NCBI RefSeq assembly: GCF_000722635.1
Contig: NZ_JOKH01000001.1
Span: forward strand, 1,555,182 to 1,619,181
Direction of reading: 5' to 3'
Source of the DNA: Endozoicomonas numazuensis
Lineage (GTDB): Bacteria > Pseudomonadota > Gammaproteobacteria > Pseudomonadales > Endozoicomonadaceae
Length of the DNA stretch: 64,000 bases
The position numbers and the translations under genes were made by a program. Below are positions 50,966 to 59,971 of this stretch, piece after piece. Under the pieces are notes generated by a model that was not told the DNA's origin, made no database searches, and was given only the letters and a program-made list of their open reading frames with translations. How positions within the stretch are numbered: position 1 is the stretch's first letter; the number at the start of each line of letters is the position of its first letter.

Positions 50966-51124
50966 ATGAAGAAAAACACTCAGATTAATGTAAAAAATAC
51001 CCTTAAAAATAAAAAACCAATATCAGATTCATCATTAATCATTACATCTAAAAATACAGATAAAGCTCTAGAGAAAAGAAAAAAAGAAAACAAAAATATA
51101 GAGGAATTTACTGAATGGAAGTAA
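50966..51124 (+). CDS. Small basic protein, candidate antitoxin of the YafO-type toxin
   Basis: A 52-residue lysine-rich protein (MKKNTQINVKNTLKNKKPIS to KNIEEFTEWK) preceded by GAGGA. Its last codons overlap the toxin start (ATGGAAGTAA), the usual tight coupling of antitoxin and toxin. It is not like E. coli YafN, which is longer and Phd-related, so the antitoxin call rests on position, size and overlap. Its DNA is as AT-rich as its neighbours. Confidence 0.5.
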   Translation: MKKNTQINVKNTLKNKKPISDSSLIITSKNTDKALEKRKKENKNIEEFTEWK

Positions 51125-51500
51125 AGGTTTTTACCTCTTCTTTAATAAGGGATACCATGCAAGATTCGGAATTGGCCAGTCTTGTATCAGAGTTTAGGGA
51201 ATACAAAAAAACAGGGAATGCTCCGATACTTTTTGGTCGAGATGCTTCATATAATCGTCCAGATGCTGTTCTTAAGGCAGATATACATCATGTTCACCTG
51301 AAAGGCAATGAAAACTGGAGTTTGAATATTGTTCAGTTTCGAAGGTTAAGCAATCTACACCTTCTATATTGTCGTGGTTTCATGAACCCAATGCATATCT
51401 GTTAATTGCAGTCATAGATAGAGCGCATGAAAGAGCCAGAAATATTAATTTCATGCTGGATATGTCCGAAATTGCAGAGAGCTTTAGATCAAAAGTTTAA
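51115..51500 (+). pseudogene. YafO-family mRNA interferase toxin, frameshifted
   Basis: The first 88 codons encode a YafO-like protein: SLIRDTMQDSELASLVSEF, EYKKTGNAPILFGRDASYNRP, HHVHLKGNENWSLNIVQFRR and LHLLYCRGF. The frame then ends prematurely at a TAA after 96 codons. From 51381 the next frame encodes the missing C-terminus (HEPNAYLLIAVIDRAHERAR and MSEIAESFRSKV), which aligns with the end of YafO. One base appears lost in GGTTTCATG near 51380. YafO cleaves translated mRNA on the ribosome. The C-terminal third is normally needed, so the toxin is probably inactive, unless the ribosome slips or the base is an assembly error. Confidence 0.8.
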
Positions 51501-51661
51501 TGCTAACAAAACTCAGCGCGCCTTAATAATGCTGCAAAGACTGCGGCAAGTTCTGACCGGGTTGAAACATCCACTTCATGTCCTGCACATCTTTCCCATA
51601 GATGGTGAAGTGCGCAAGCAGGAAGTGGTTGCGCTGCTCAAACGATCAAGAGAATTCATGA

Positions 51662-52849
51662 ATGTCTGATTCCAAAGCATTTCGCCAGGAAATTAGAGCC
51701 TGGCTGGAAGAAAACTGTCCCGAATCGATGCGCTCCAAGGCTAAGCCGGAAGAGCAGGTCTGGGGTGGGCGTAATATCCAGTTCCCTTCAGAAGATGCCC
51801 GTGTCTGGTTCGAGCGCTGCGTTGAAAAAGGTTATTGTGTACCGGACTGGCCTAAAGAATACGGCGGTGCGGGTTTTGATCAAAAGCAGACTCGTATCTT
51901 TCAGCAGGAAATGACACGACTGAATTGTCGTCCACCGCAGGTGAATCTGGGGATTTGGATGGCAGGTCCGGCCATTCTGGAGTTTGGTACTGAAGAGCAG
52001 AAGCGTGAGCATCTACCAAAAATTGCCCGAGGTGAAATCCGTTGGTGTCAGGGGTATTCCGAGCCTGGTGCCGGATCTGACCTTGCCGGTCTGCAATGTA
52101 AAGCAGAATCCGATGGCGATGAGTATGTCATTAACGGTTCAAAAATCTGGACGTCATACGCCGATCATTCTGACTGGATTTACTGCCTGGTCAGAACCGA
52201 CAGCGATGCGCCAAAACATAATGGTATCACTTTCCTGCTGTTTGATATGGCCAGTGAAGGGGTTGAAGCCAAGCCGATTGAGCTGATTACCGGTGAAACG
52301 CATTTCTGTCAGACCTTCTTTGATAATGTTCGTGTTCCTAAAAAGAATGCGTTGGGTGAAGAAAATAAAGGTTGGACCGTCGCTAAGCGAGTGCTCGAGT
52401 TCGAGCGTGACATGATGTCCGACATGGAATCCACCGCTGTGAATTCCGGTCAATCTCCTCGCAGCATTGGTCAAAAGTTTCTGGGAGATGAAGACGGTCG
52501 AGTAACCGATGAAGTCTTTCGTCATGCCATTGCCAAGCATGAAGTGCAGCGCCGTGGTCTGGAAATGTCACAGCAGCGGATGATTGATGAATACATGCAG
52601 GGTATTGGCGACCCACGTATCGCCATGATCTTCAAATACGTGGGAACTGAAGAAGAGAAAAGTAAGTACGAGCTGATGGTGAAAATGGCAGGTGAGCACA
52701 GTCTCGGCTGGGGAGAGGGTTACACCGAAAACGAAATTCAGATGACCAAGGACTGGATGGGTGCCAAGACCCACAGTATTGCCGGTGGTACCTCTGAAAT
52801 TCAGCTTAACATTATTGCCAAGCGTGCCCTTGGCCTGCCGGAGAAGTAA
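51662..52849 (+). CDS. Acyl-CoA dehydrogenase, FadE-like, first of a pair
   Basis: A 395-residue acyl-CoA dehydrogenase. CQGYSEPGAGSDLAGLQ and NGSKIWTSYADHSDW are the FAD/substrate segments of the middle domain, and AGGTSEIQLNIIAKRALGLP is the C-terminal signature. The N-terminus (FRQEIRAWLEENCPES) is typical of the steroid FadE26/FadE28-like branch. It is followed after three bases by a second, shorter dehydrogenase gene. In steroid degraders such adjacent genes encode alpha2beta2 heterotetramers that desaturate sterol acyl-CoAs. This protein retains the GGTSEI segment, so it may be the FAD-binding subunit (inference). Confidence 0.9.
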   Translation: MSDSKAFRQEIRAWLEENCPESMRSKAKPEEQVWGGRNIQFPSEDARVWFERCVEKGYCVPDWPKEYGGAGFDQKQTRIFQQEMTRLNCRPPQVNLGIWMAGPAILEFGTEEQKREHLPKIARGEIRWCQGYSEPGAGSDLAGLQCKAESDGDEYVINGSKIWTSYADHSDWIYCLVRTDSDAPKHNGITFLLFDMASEGVEAKPIELITGETHFCQTFFDNVRVPKKNALGEENKGWTVAKRVLEFERDMMSDMESTAVNSGQSPRSIGQKFLGDEDGRVTDEVFRHAIAKHEVQRRGLEMSQQRMIDEYMQGIGDPRIAMIFKYVGTEEEKSKYELMVKMAGEHSLGWGEGYTENEIQMTKDWMGAKTHSIAGGTSEIQLNIIAKRALGLPEK

Positions 52850-52852
52850 GTC

Positions 52853-53992
52853 ATGTCTTTAGCTTTTAATGAAGAACAGCGTTCTCTGAAAGATACTGCC
52901 AGAGACTTTGCCCGGGACAATACGCCGGTTGAAGCCCTGCGTCAGCTTCGTGATACCCAGGATGAACTGGGGTATTCCAAAGAGCATTGGGCGCAAATGG
53001 TCGAACTGGGTTTTGGGGGCGTGATTTTTCCTGAAGCCTACAGCGGTTTTGATTTTGGCGTAAAAGGCCTGGCCGGCTGTATGGAAGAATTTGGTCGTAC
53101 ATTAACGGTTTCTCCACTGTTGTCCTCTGTGGCTCTTTCCGGTTCGTTGATTCTGGAAGCTGGTAATGAAGCTCAAAAAAGTAAGTGGCTGCCAGCCATT
53201 GCCATGGGCGAAAAGCTGGTGTCTGTCGCTTTGGAAGAAACATCCAGGCATAACCCTCAGGCCACAGCACTTTCAGCAGAAAAAGTTGCTGATGGTTACA
53301 AACTGAACGGTAAGAAGACGCTGGTTATAGATGGGCATGTAGCCGATCTGTTATTGGTGGTGGCCAGAACCTCGGGTCAGGCAGGTGAACAAGACGGAAT
53401 CAGTTTATTTTTGGTAGATCCAGAAGCTCAGGGTGTTGATGTTCAGCGTACAGTGCTGACAGACAGTCGGAACTATGCCCGTCTGGAATTGAGTGATGTT
53501 GTGGTTGCTCAGGATGCTCTGCTGGGTGAAGAAGGGCAAGGTTTTGCTCCTCTGGATAAGGCTCTGGATGTGGCGCGAATCTGTCTGGCGGCAGAAATGT
53601 TTGGCAGTATTCAGGAAGCCTTCGAGCGTACGGTTGAATACTTCAAGGAAAGAAAACAGTTTGGTGTGCTGATTGGAACCTTTCAGGCGCTGCAGCACAG
53701 GGCGGCCCACATGTACACCGAAGTTCAGGTGTGTAAAACCATCCTTATGGATGCATTGAACGCGCTTGAGTCAGGTGCGGATAATGCTCCGGCTTTGGTC
53801 AGTGGCGCCAAAGCCAAGATTTCAGAAGTGGCCGAGCTGGTCAGCAACGAAGCAGTTCAGCTTCATGGTGGTATAGGTGTGACCGATGAGCTGGATATTG
53901 GCTTGTTTCTCAAGCGTGCCAGACTGTCACAAATTCTTCTTGGTGATGAACGTTTTCATTACCAGCGTTACGCGACACTGAGTGGCTTTTAA
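52853..53992 (+). CDS. Acyl-CoA dehydrogenase, second of a pair
   Basis: A 379-residue acyl-CoA dehydrogenase starting MSLAFNEEQRSLKDTARDFARDN. VEYFKERKQFGVLIGTFQALQHR and EAVQLHGGIGVTDELDIGLFLKR are the conserved C-terminal segments. The middle-domain segment SVALEETSRHN replaces the usual EPGAGSD motif, so substrate/FAD contacts differ from those of its neighbour, as expected in an obligate heteromer such as ChsE or FadE26-FadE27. The start is three bases after the upstream stop. A palindromic repeat and the second SDR gene follow. Confidence 0.88.
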   Translation: MSLAFNEEQRSLKDTARDFARDNTPVEALRQLRDTQDELGYSKEHWAQMVELGFGGVIFPEAYSGFDFGVKGLAGCMEEFGRTLTVSPLLSSVALSGSLILEAGNEAQKSKWLPAIAMGEKLVSVALEETSRHNPQATALSAEKVADGYKLNGKKTLVIDGHVADLLLVVARTSGQAGEQDGISLFLVDPEAQGVDVQRTVLTDSRNYARLELSDVVVAQDALLGEEGQGFAPLDKALDVARICLAAEMFGSIQEAFERTVEYFKERKQFGVLIGTFQALQHRAAHMYTEVQVCKTILMDALNALESGADNAPALVSGAKAKISEVAELVSNEAVQLHGGIGVTDELDIGLFLKRARLSQILLGDERFHYQRYATLSGF

Positions 53993-54040
53993 GAGTCACT
54001 CAGGATTTGTCTTGAAATAACTTCCCGATTAAAACATGAA

Positions 54041-54107
54041 CTCCGTTCACCCTGAGCCTGTCGAAGGGTGGCGGCTCTGGGCTTCGACAGGCTCAGCCCG
54101 AACGGAG
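54041..54107. repeat. Dispersed palindromic repeat, copy 5
   Basis: CCGTTCACCCTGAGCCTGTC and CTTCGACAGGCTCAGCCCGA form the most perfect copy of the hairpin. Its translation (HPEPVEG...STGSARTE) extends the downstream SDR frame spuriously. Confidence 0.9.
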
Positions 54108-54179
54108 GGGGGGCAAATAAGGAAGTTATTTACGGACTATTCCTTAGCTTCTGTAACAAACAATAATAAGAGAGATAAA

Positions 54180-55037
54180 ATGGGCACTGAAAAAATTTGT
54201 CTGGTGACTGGCGCCAGTCGGGGAGCCGGTAAAGGCATTGCGCTGGCTCTGGCCAGGAGTGGTGCAACCGTCATTATTACCGGTCGAACCAAGCAGGAAG
54301 GTGAAGCACCCTTACCCGGTACTATTTATCAAACGGCTAAGGAAATTGATGAAGCCGGTGGTCGTGGTGTCGCGGTTGCGGTTGATCACAGTAATGATGC
54401 CGACGTTCGTGCTTTGTTTGATACCATCAAGAAAGACTTTGGTCGTCTGGATGTGGTCGTTAATAACGCCACAACGATCCATGATCAATTGATTCAGCCG
54501 GGTGGTTTCTGGACCAAGTCGCTGGACCTGGTCAACATTCTGGATGTGGGTCTGCGTTCTGCCTATATTGTCAGCTATTATGCAGCCCAGATGATGGTAG
54601 AACAAAAAAGCGGTGTCATTGCCTTCACTTCATCTTTTGGTAGTAGCTGCTATATGCATGGCCCGGCTTATGGCGCCCAGAAAGTGGGTGTGGATAAGTT
54701 TGCCAAGGATATGGGCGTGGATCTTCGTGATCATAATGTTACGGCTGTTTCTCTTTGGATGGGGCCGCTCAGAACGGAAAGAACAGAAAAAGTCTGGGAA
54801 GAAAATCCGGAGCAGTACAAAGACTTTATGCCTGTGGCAGAGAGTCCGCAGCTGACCGGTATGGTGGTCAATGCGATTCACGATGATCCTCAAAGAATGG
54901 CGCTCAGTGGTAAAGTACTGGTGGTTGCTGAACAGGCTGATGAATACGGAATTCTGGATGTCGACGGCAATAAAAAGCCGAGCTATAGCGATATGTTAGG
55001 AGCACCGGTTCAAGCTCATCCTGCAATTGTTGAGTAG
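54180..55037 (+). CDS. SDR-family oxidoreductase, DHRS1-like
   Basis: A 285-residue short-chain dehydrogenase with TGASRGAGKGIA, VVNNATT in the NNAG position and YGAQKVGVDKFAKDMG providing YxxxK. The segment SLWMGPLRTER is characteristic of the DHRS1-like subgroup. Its substrate is not predictable, but it follows the FadE pair and probably acts on a steroid or acyl-CoA intermediate. The start is ATG 54180; the open frame to 54036 encodes only the palindromic repeat. No strong ribosome site is seen (AGAGA nearby). A palindrome follows the stop. Confidence 0.88.
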   Translation: MGTEKICLVTGASRGAGKGIALALARSGATVIITGRTKQEGEAPLPGTIYQTAKEIDEAGGRGVAVAVDHSNDADVRALFDTIKKDFGRLDVVVNNATTIHDQLIQPGGFWTKSLDLVNILDVGLRSAYIVSYYAAQMMVEQKSGVIAFTSSFGSSCYMHGPAYGAQKVGVDKFAKDMGVDLRDHNVTAVSLWMGPLRTERTEKVWEENPEQYKDFMPVAESPQLTGMVVNAIHDDPQRMALSGKVLVVAEQADEYGILDVDGNKKPSYSDMLGAPVQAHPAIVE

Positions 55038-55051
55038 ATAGTTATCCTGGT

Positions 55052-55118
55052 TATACCAATCAACCTTTCAAATCTCAAATAGCTTCGTAATAGAGCATTT
55101 TGAAAGGATGATTGGTAT
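55052..55118. repeat. Inverted repeat ATACCAATCA/TGATTGGTAT
   Basis: Arms ATACCAATCAACCTTTCAAA and its near-complement TTTTGAAAGGATGATTGGTAT surround about 26 bases. It lies just past the SDR stop, between converging genes, and may be a terminator or a small repeat element. Confidence 0.6.
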
Positions 55119-55187
55119 GAATGTCGTGAAAGAAAAATATGGTAACTATCGAGTCTGAAAAGCAAGATCGAACGATTTTTTTCTATA

Positions 55188-56108
55188 TCAGTGTAACAGC
55201 GTGTTTCTCAGAAGAGCCAAAAATATAAAGGTTTCTGCCACAACAGAATAGCCCGTATGATAACGGCTAATCTGCATGAAGTTAGCGTTGTTTGCGGCAA
55301 TGGCAAAACCCGATTGATAGCCATAACTATCAAAAGAGTGGATGTCTGGTTGCATGCTAGGTTGGTAATCACCCAAGGCTATGTTTGTCAGTTTAATGGC
55401 ATGGTTTGAACGCTTGATATCGTCGCTGCTTTGCATTGTTAAGCAGTTTTGATATTGGTTGTAATCTTCTTCAATAAATCGACTACAGTGAAACGGCCTC
55501 ATAGCGGCTCTAAAGTGTTTGGAGTGAAATTGCCTCCATACCGTTGTTGGTTCCTGAGTCTTTGTACCGAGCATAAAAAGAATTGTTTCGAGAACGATAC
55601 GGCTTCTCATGAGGTCTGCACTTTCAAAGTCTTCAGGGTCGAGTTCTTCATAGCTTGGCATGTTTTGAACATAAGATGCTGTGGAAGAAAATGGCATATA
55701 AGTGCCAGATTCTGTTGGGTAGTGAGGGGTATTGTGTGAAAAAGGCTGCGAGGAGGATAGATCTGGAATCTGTATTTGGCTGTTTTGTGGCAGATTGAAA
55801 CAGTACACAGAGTCAAATGTGTCATGGATTAACTGGCCGTTGTCTGGCAGGTCCTGGTTGTTGGTAATGGCTCTGTTGACTGCATTAGCCCAACTGAAAT
55901 AGGCGCATTGAGCCCTGATAACAAACCAGTTATCGCTGAAATCGTCTGACTCTTCCTCAATAAGGGCGTTAATAAACCCTGAGATACCTGGCAAAGCTTT
56001 TTCAGTTATTGCTTGATAAACTGGGGCCAGATTGTCATCCATTTTATCATAAGCCTCGCTTCCTAATGAAAACAGGGCAAGTAGCAGGAAAATATTAATA
56101 TTTCTCAT
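55188..56108 (-). CDS. Hypothetical exported protein, 306 aa
   Basis: The protein begins MRNINIFLLLALFSLGSEA, a Sec signal with cleavage expected around residue 19. The mature part includes CAYFSWANAVNRAI and a proline/serine-rich stretch (residues 115-150; SSSQPFSHNTPHYPT), then helical segments with a few cysteines (FHCSRF, NQYQNCL). The last 30 residues are hydrophobic (YSVVAETFIFLALLRNTLL). No family recognised. It is monocistronic, divergent from the DUF1302/DUF1329 genes and may be a secreted or envelope protein of a host-associated lifestyle, without direct evidence. Confidence 0.65.
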   Translation of the reverse strand: MRNINIFLLLALFSLGSEAYDKMDDNLAPVYQAITEKALPGISGFINALIEEESDDFSDNWFVIRAQCAYFSWANAVNRAITNNQDLPDNGQLIHDTFDSVYCFNLPQNSQIQIPDLSSSQPFSHNTPHYPTESGTYMPFSSTASYVQNMPSYEELDPEDFESADLMRSRIVLETILFMLGTKTQEPTTVWRQFHSKHFRAAMRPFHCSRFIEEDYNQYQNCLTMQSSDDIKRSNHAIKLTNIALGDYQPSMQPDIHSFDSYGYQSGFAIAANNANFMQISRYHTGYSVVAETFIFLALLRNTLLH

Positions 56109-56486
56109 TACGTCTTTACCGGTTGAATGCTTCTGAGTAGCTGGCCGGGCATTTTTTGCTGTCCTCGTTACGGACGCTATTTTCGGTCAGCCTCTTAGAG
56201 ATTCAATATAGGGTGAAAAGTTCCTGAAGCGCTTAAATTCTGTCACTTTAATCCGCTGTTTTCCTGTTTATGCATTTACGCGGCTGGTTAGAATCCGGGT
56301 GCTTGGCTGATTATGTAAAACTCGAATGGCCAGATTTGTTATTGTCCATAACAAGGACTCCGAATAGTGTTAACACCAGCCAACTTATAAGAAAAAAAAT
56401 AACACACAAGGCTGGTAGTAGAGCATGCGTCATAAGCAGTAAGGGAGTTTTCTGCAAGCATCTCAGCCTCCTCTTCGGGGCCTCTT
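56109..56486. other. 378-bp intergenic region before the DUF1302 operon
   Basis: No gene supported. TTTTCGGTCAGCCTCTTAGA near 56180 resembles TTCTCGGTCAGACGCTTAGG near 47585, so a short dispersed motif may be present. The remainder must carry the promoter of the DUF1302 gene, but no convincing -35/-10 pair was identified. Confidence 0.45.
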
Positions 56487-58262
56487 ATGAAAAATAAAAC
56501 AATAAAGACTGTTAAGCAGGACGCTGTTTCTCATTCAAGCAATAATCGCATCAAACTGCTGCCAGTGGCTATCGCCACCGTGGTTGCCAGTATGTCTGCC
56601 CCTGCCTGGTCGCTTTCTTTCCAGCCTACGGACGAAGTCTCTGTTGATTGGGATACCACACTCAACTATTCAGCCGCATGGCGGATGAGTGATCATAACG
56701 ATGATTTGATTGGTAATTCGCTGGGTGACGATGGTAACCGTAACTTTGAAAAAGGTTCGATGGTTACCAACCGTTTCTCTGTACTGAGTGAAATGGATAT
56801 TCGTTATCAGAATATGGGCGCTTTCGTCCGGGGTAGTGCTTTTTATGATGACGCCTATTTTGGTAAAAATGATAACGATAGCCCATTAACCAATAACAAT
56901 CTCTCAGTGGCCTATAACGAGTTCACCGACGAGACTAAAGATGCTCACGGTAAAAAAGCCCGTTTGCTGGATGCTTTTGTTTACGGCAATTTTGATGTTG
57001 CAAACAGAAACCTTAATGTCCGAGTTGGCCGACAGGTTGTTAACTGGGGTGAGAGTATTTTTATTGGTAATATTGGCTTGGCAATGAGTCCGGTTGATGG
57101 CACTAAAAGTAATGTGGCAGGGGTTGAGGTTAAGGACATCTATTTGCCAGTAGGCCAGGTTTTTGCACAGTTAGACTTGACAGAAAATCTTAGTGTTGCA
57201 GCCTACAGTCAATGGGAGTGGGCAAAAACTGAGACAAATGCTGTTGGTAGTTTCTTCAGTGTCAGTGATGGTATTGATGAAGGTGGTGAAAGTCTCTTGC
57301 CAGCTGAGCAATTTGCAACATTGGAGCAGAATGTTGAATTAATGAGACAAGGCATTATAGCCAATGCTCCAGCTCCAGTGGCTAGTGCAGTAGGTGCTAA
57401 CTCTATAGATGCACCTGGAATAAGAAGAGGTAAAGATATTGATGCTGATGATGATGGGCAGTGGGGTCTAGCCTTCAATTACTTTGCTGAGAATTTGGGT
57501 AATGGTACAGAGTTTGGTCTTTATTATATTAACTATCATGAAAAAACACCGGCGAATGTTGTCAGAAGTCTAAGTAACTATCAACCATATTCTGATGCAG
57601 CTGTAGCGGCAAATCCATTTCTAAGTGCTTTAAACACAACCTATGAAAGTAACATTCCAGCGGCTAATAGAGCACAGGTACCTATCGGTACTTATCATAT
57701 CGAGTACTTTGAAAACATCAAACTGATTGGAACCAGTTTTGGTACTTTGATTGGAGATACTAATGTTGGTGGTGAGATCGCATTGCGAAAAGACACCACT
57801 GTACTTGATCAAAATGGCACTGCCATGAGAGCTGATACAGTTCAGGCTCAGCTTTCCATGATCCATTCTTTTGGTGTGACCCGTCTGGCTGATGAAGTGC
57901 TGTTCACCGGTGAAATTGGCTACAACCAGGTTCTTGGTAAAGATAAGGATGAAATTCAGTCTACCGCAGAGCTTCATGGCTCTGGTTTAGCCGGTATGGT
58001 AACCCTGAAATACAACAATATCTTCCCGGCCACTAATCTGGAAGTGCCGATCAGCTTCAGACACAACATTGATGGCAAGTCTGCTGCAGGTACCTTTACT
58101 GCTACTGGTTCTAACTCAGATCGTCTGAGTATTGGCGCCAAGTTCTTCTATCAAGATCAGTGGGAAGCCGGCCTCAGCTACAACGCCTATTTTGGTAAAG
58201 CCGAAGATAACGCTTATACCGACAGGGATTATGTCGCTCTGAACGTGAAGTACAGCTTCTGA
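56487..58262 (+). CDS. DUF1302 family outer-membrane-barrel-like protein
   Basis: A 591-residue exported protein. After a long signal region (cleavage near AWSLSF, residue 42) it has the DUF1302 opening VDWDTTLNYSAAWRM and SVLSEMDIRYQNMGAFVRGSAFYDDAYF, then RVGRQVVNWGES, a family landmark. It is rich in alternating beta strands and ends with YVALNVKYSF, a C-terminal aromatic typical of outer-membrane barrels. DUF1302 genes pair with DUF1329 genes in steroid, alkane and polymer degraders and may mediate uptake of hydrophobic substrates. The pairing is repeated in this window. Confidence 0.88.
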   Translation: MKNKTIKTVKQDAVSHSSNNRIKLLPVAIATVVASMSAPAWSLSFQPTDEVSVDWDTTLNYSAAWRMSDHNDDLIGNSLGDDGNRNFEKGSMVTNRFSVLSEMDIRYQNMGAFVRGSAFYDDAYFGKNDNDSPLTNNNLSVAYNEFTDETKDAHGKKARLLDAFVYGNFDVANRNLNVRVGRQVVNWGESIFIGNIGLAMSPVDGTKSNVAGVEVKDIYLPVGQVFAQLDLTENLSVAAYSQWEWAKTETNAVGSFFSVSDGIDEGGESLLPAEQFATLEQNVELMRQGIIANAPAPVASAVGANSIDAPGIRRGKDIDADDDGQWGLAFNYFAENLGNGTEFGLYYINYHEKTPANVVRSLSNYQPYSDAAVAANPFLSALNTTYESNIPAANRAQVPIGTYHIEYFENIKLIGTSFGTLIGDTNVGGEIALRKDTTVLDQNGTAMRADTVQAQLSMIHSFGVTRLADEVLFTGEIGYNQVLGKDKDEIQSTAELHGSGLAGMVTLKYNNIFPATNLEVPISFRHNIDGKSAAGTFTATGSNSDRLSIGAKFFYQDQWEAGLSYNAYFGKAEDNAYTDRDYVALNVKYSF

Positions 58263-58299
58263 TGTAAGAGTAAGTGGGCCTTCTGGCCCGGAGCGTTGA

Positions 58300-58353
58300 A
58301 ATGCAGCGTACTTTTAACTTGTAAGGTAATGATAAGTACGGGTTCGCTGCATT
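58300..58353. other. Inverted repeat between DUF1302 and DUF1329 genes
   Basis: AATGCAGCGTACTT and AAGTACGGGTTCGCTGCATT form an imperfect stem in the 112-bp spacer. A smaller GGGCC/GGCCC hairpin precedes it at about 58277. They may cause partial termination or mRNA processing and so reduce expression of the downstream genes. Confidence 0.5.
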
Positions 58354-58374
58354 TTCAGAACAAGGAGTAGAATA

Positions 58375-59748
58375 ATGATAAGAACGGTTCTGGCGGCCCC
58401 TGTTTTAGTAGCATGTGCGGCTGTGGCATTTGCCCTGAATGCCAACGCCAAAGTGACACCAGAAGAAGCTAAAAGGCTGGACTCTGAATTAACGCCCATG
58501 GGAGCGATTCGAGCAGGTAACGAACAGGGGACGATTCCTGCCTGGAATCCGGACTTCAAACCGCCCGAAGGATATGTGCCCGGGGATCGTTATCCTGACC
58601 CCTATGCTAATGAAAAACCCATTCTGACCATCACCAAAGAGAATTACCGTGAGCATCAGGACAAGCTGTCTCCCGGACTTGCCGCTATGTTCAGAATGTA
58701 TCCCAGAACATTCAAAATGAATGTTTATCCGTCTCATCGAGACGGTGGGTATTCCGATTTTATTGTTAAAAATACCCGTTTGAATGCGACCCGTGCTGAG
58801 GTGGTCAGCGGCGGTAATGGTATTGAAAATGCTTTTGGCGGCAGTCCTTTCCCTATTCCTAAAACGGGTATGGAAGTTGTCTGGAATATGACCGTGGCCG
58901 CAGGACCTCTGTATCGTGAGTCCACTACTCATGATGTGATGGTTTATCGTAATGGCCGCCACCTTGTGGGACGAAATACGGTCATCAGGTTGACTCCTTA
59001 TTTTGATCCTGAGCTCAATTTGAAGAGCTATGAAGATCAGGAGCTGCCAAGGCTGCTGCAAATCAACCTGTCTCATGCTCCCAGCAGAGATAAGGGAAAA
59101 AGCACTCTGGTCCATGAGTTTCTGAATCGAGATGAAAGCCCAAGGGCTGCGTGGTCTTATACCCCCGGTGTGCGTCGAGTTCGAAGAGCTCCAACCATTT
59201 CTTATGATACACCGCAGGGGTTGGGCAAAATTCGAACGACAGACAGCTCTTATGGCTTTAATGGCAATGTAGATAAGTACGACTGGACTCTGGTCGGCAA
59301 GAAAGAAATGTACATTCCCTACAACAGCTACAAATTCGAGCAGGAAGGCGCCGAGTTTAAGGAACTGTTGCCAAAGGGGCATCCAAATCCTGAATTCATG
59401 CGATACGAATTGCATCGGGTTTTAGTGCTGGAAGCCAATTTGAAAAAGGGTGAGCGTAATGTCTATAAAAAACGTCAGTTCTTTATAGATGAAGATACCT
59501 GGTTACCCATACTTATAGATCAGTATGATAACAGGGGCACACTCTGGCGTACGAGTTTGCAGAACAGTATCAATATGTATGATTTGCCCGGTATTCAAAG
59601 AAGAACCATGTTCTACTTCGATTTGATATCAAGAGAATATCTGGCCAACGAAGTTTATAACAGGGAAGAACAACAGCCTGTTAACGAAAACGCAAAACAG
59701 GTTTCTTACTTTACTCCGGGCACACTTAGAAAACTGGGTGTGCGTTAA
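58375..59748 (+). CDS. DUF1329 family exported protein, copy 1
   Basis: A 457-residue protein with a signal peptide ending near NANA (residue 23). DUF1329 landmarks are the opening VTPEEAKRLDSELTPMGAIR, NEQGTIPAWNPDF, FKMNVYPSHRDGGYSDF, GGNGIENAFGGSPFPIP, SYTPGVRRVRRAPTISYD and the C-terminus TLRKLGVR. The family has a LolB/outer-membrane-lipoprotein-sorting-like fold and accompanies DUF1302 proteins; transport of hydrophobic substrate across the envelope is suggested. Two further copies follow in tandem (59972 and 61893). AAGGAG precedes the ATG. Confidence 0.9.
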   Translation: MIRTVLAAPVLVACAAVAFALNANAKVTPEEAKRLDSELTPMGAIRAGNEQGTIPAWNPDFKPPEGYVPGDRYPDPYANEKPILTITKENYREHQDKLSPGLAAMFRMYPRTFKMNVYPSHRDGGYSDFIVKNTRLNATRAEVVSGGNGIENAFGGSPFPIPKTGMEVVWNMTVAAGPLYRESTTHDVMVYRNGRHLVGRNTVIRLTPYFDPELNLKSYEDQELPRLLQINLSHAPSRDKGKSTLVHEFLNRDESPRAAWSYTPGVRRVRRAPTISYDTPQGLGKIRTTDSSYGFNGNVDKYDWTLVGKKEMYIPYNSYKFEQEGAEFKELLPKGHPNPEFMRYELHRVLVLEANLKKGERNVYKKRQFFIDEDTWLPILIDQYDNRGTLWRTSLQNSINMYDLPGIQRRTMFYFDLISREYLANEVYNREEQQPVNENAKQVSYFTPGTLRKLGVR

Positions 59749-59971
59749 TTATAACCGGGGCATTCATCAGCCCCATTTAAATTCAACGAGGATCAGACAG
59801 AAGAAAGTGTTTTCGTGCTGAAATCACTCTCCAATGAAAAAGTTATTTTTGTATTTGCTGTGATAACTGACTGTATTTCGTGAGAATGCGAGCGTTTTCA
59901 CGTGCCGGGGCAGGAATAAGCCTGCTTGCGGTTGCTTGCCAAAGCATTGAGTCTCTGACTGAAAAAATAGA

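Noticed and set aside
51427-51669. 80-codon ORF before the acyl-CoA dehydrogenase
   Set aside because: Its first part is the toxin C-terminus in another frame; the rest (QVLTGLKHPLHVLHIFP) has no recognised match, and there is no ribosome site.
54036-54179. N-terminal extension of the SDR at 54180
   Set aside because: It is the translation of the dispersed palindromic repeat and lies before the SDR nucleotide-binding domain; the ATG at 54180 gives the normal N-terminus.
56270-56497. 75-codon ORF before the DUF1302 gene
   Set aside because: No ribosome site or recognisable features, and it overlaps the DUF1302 start.
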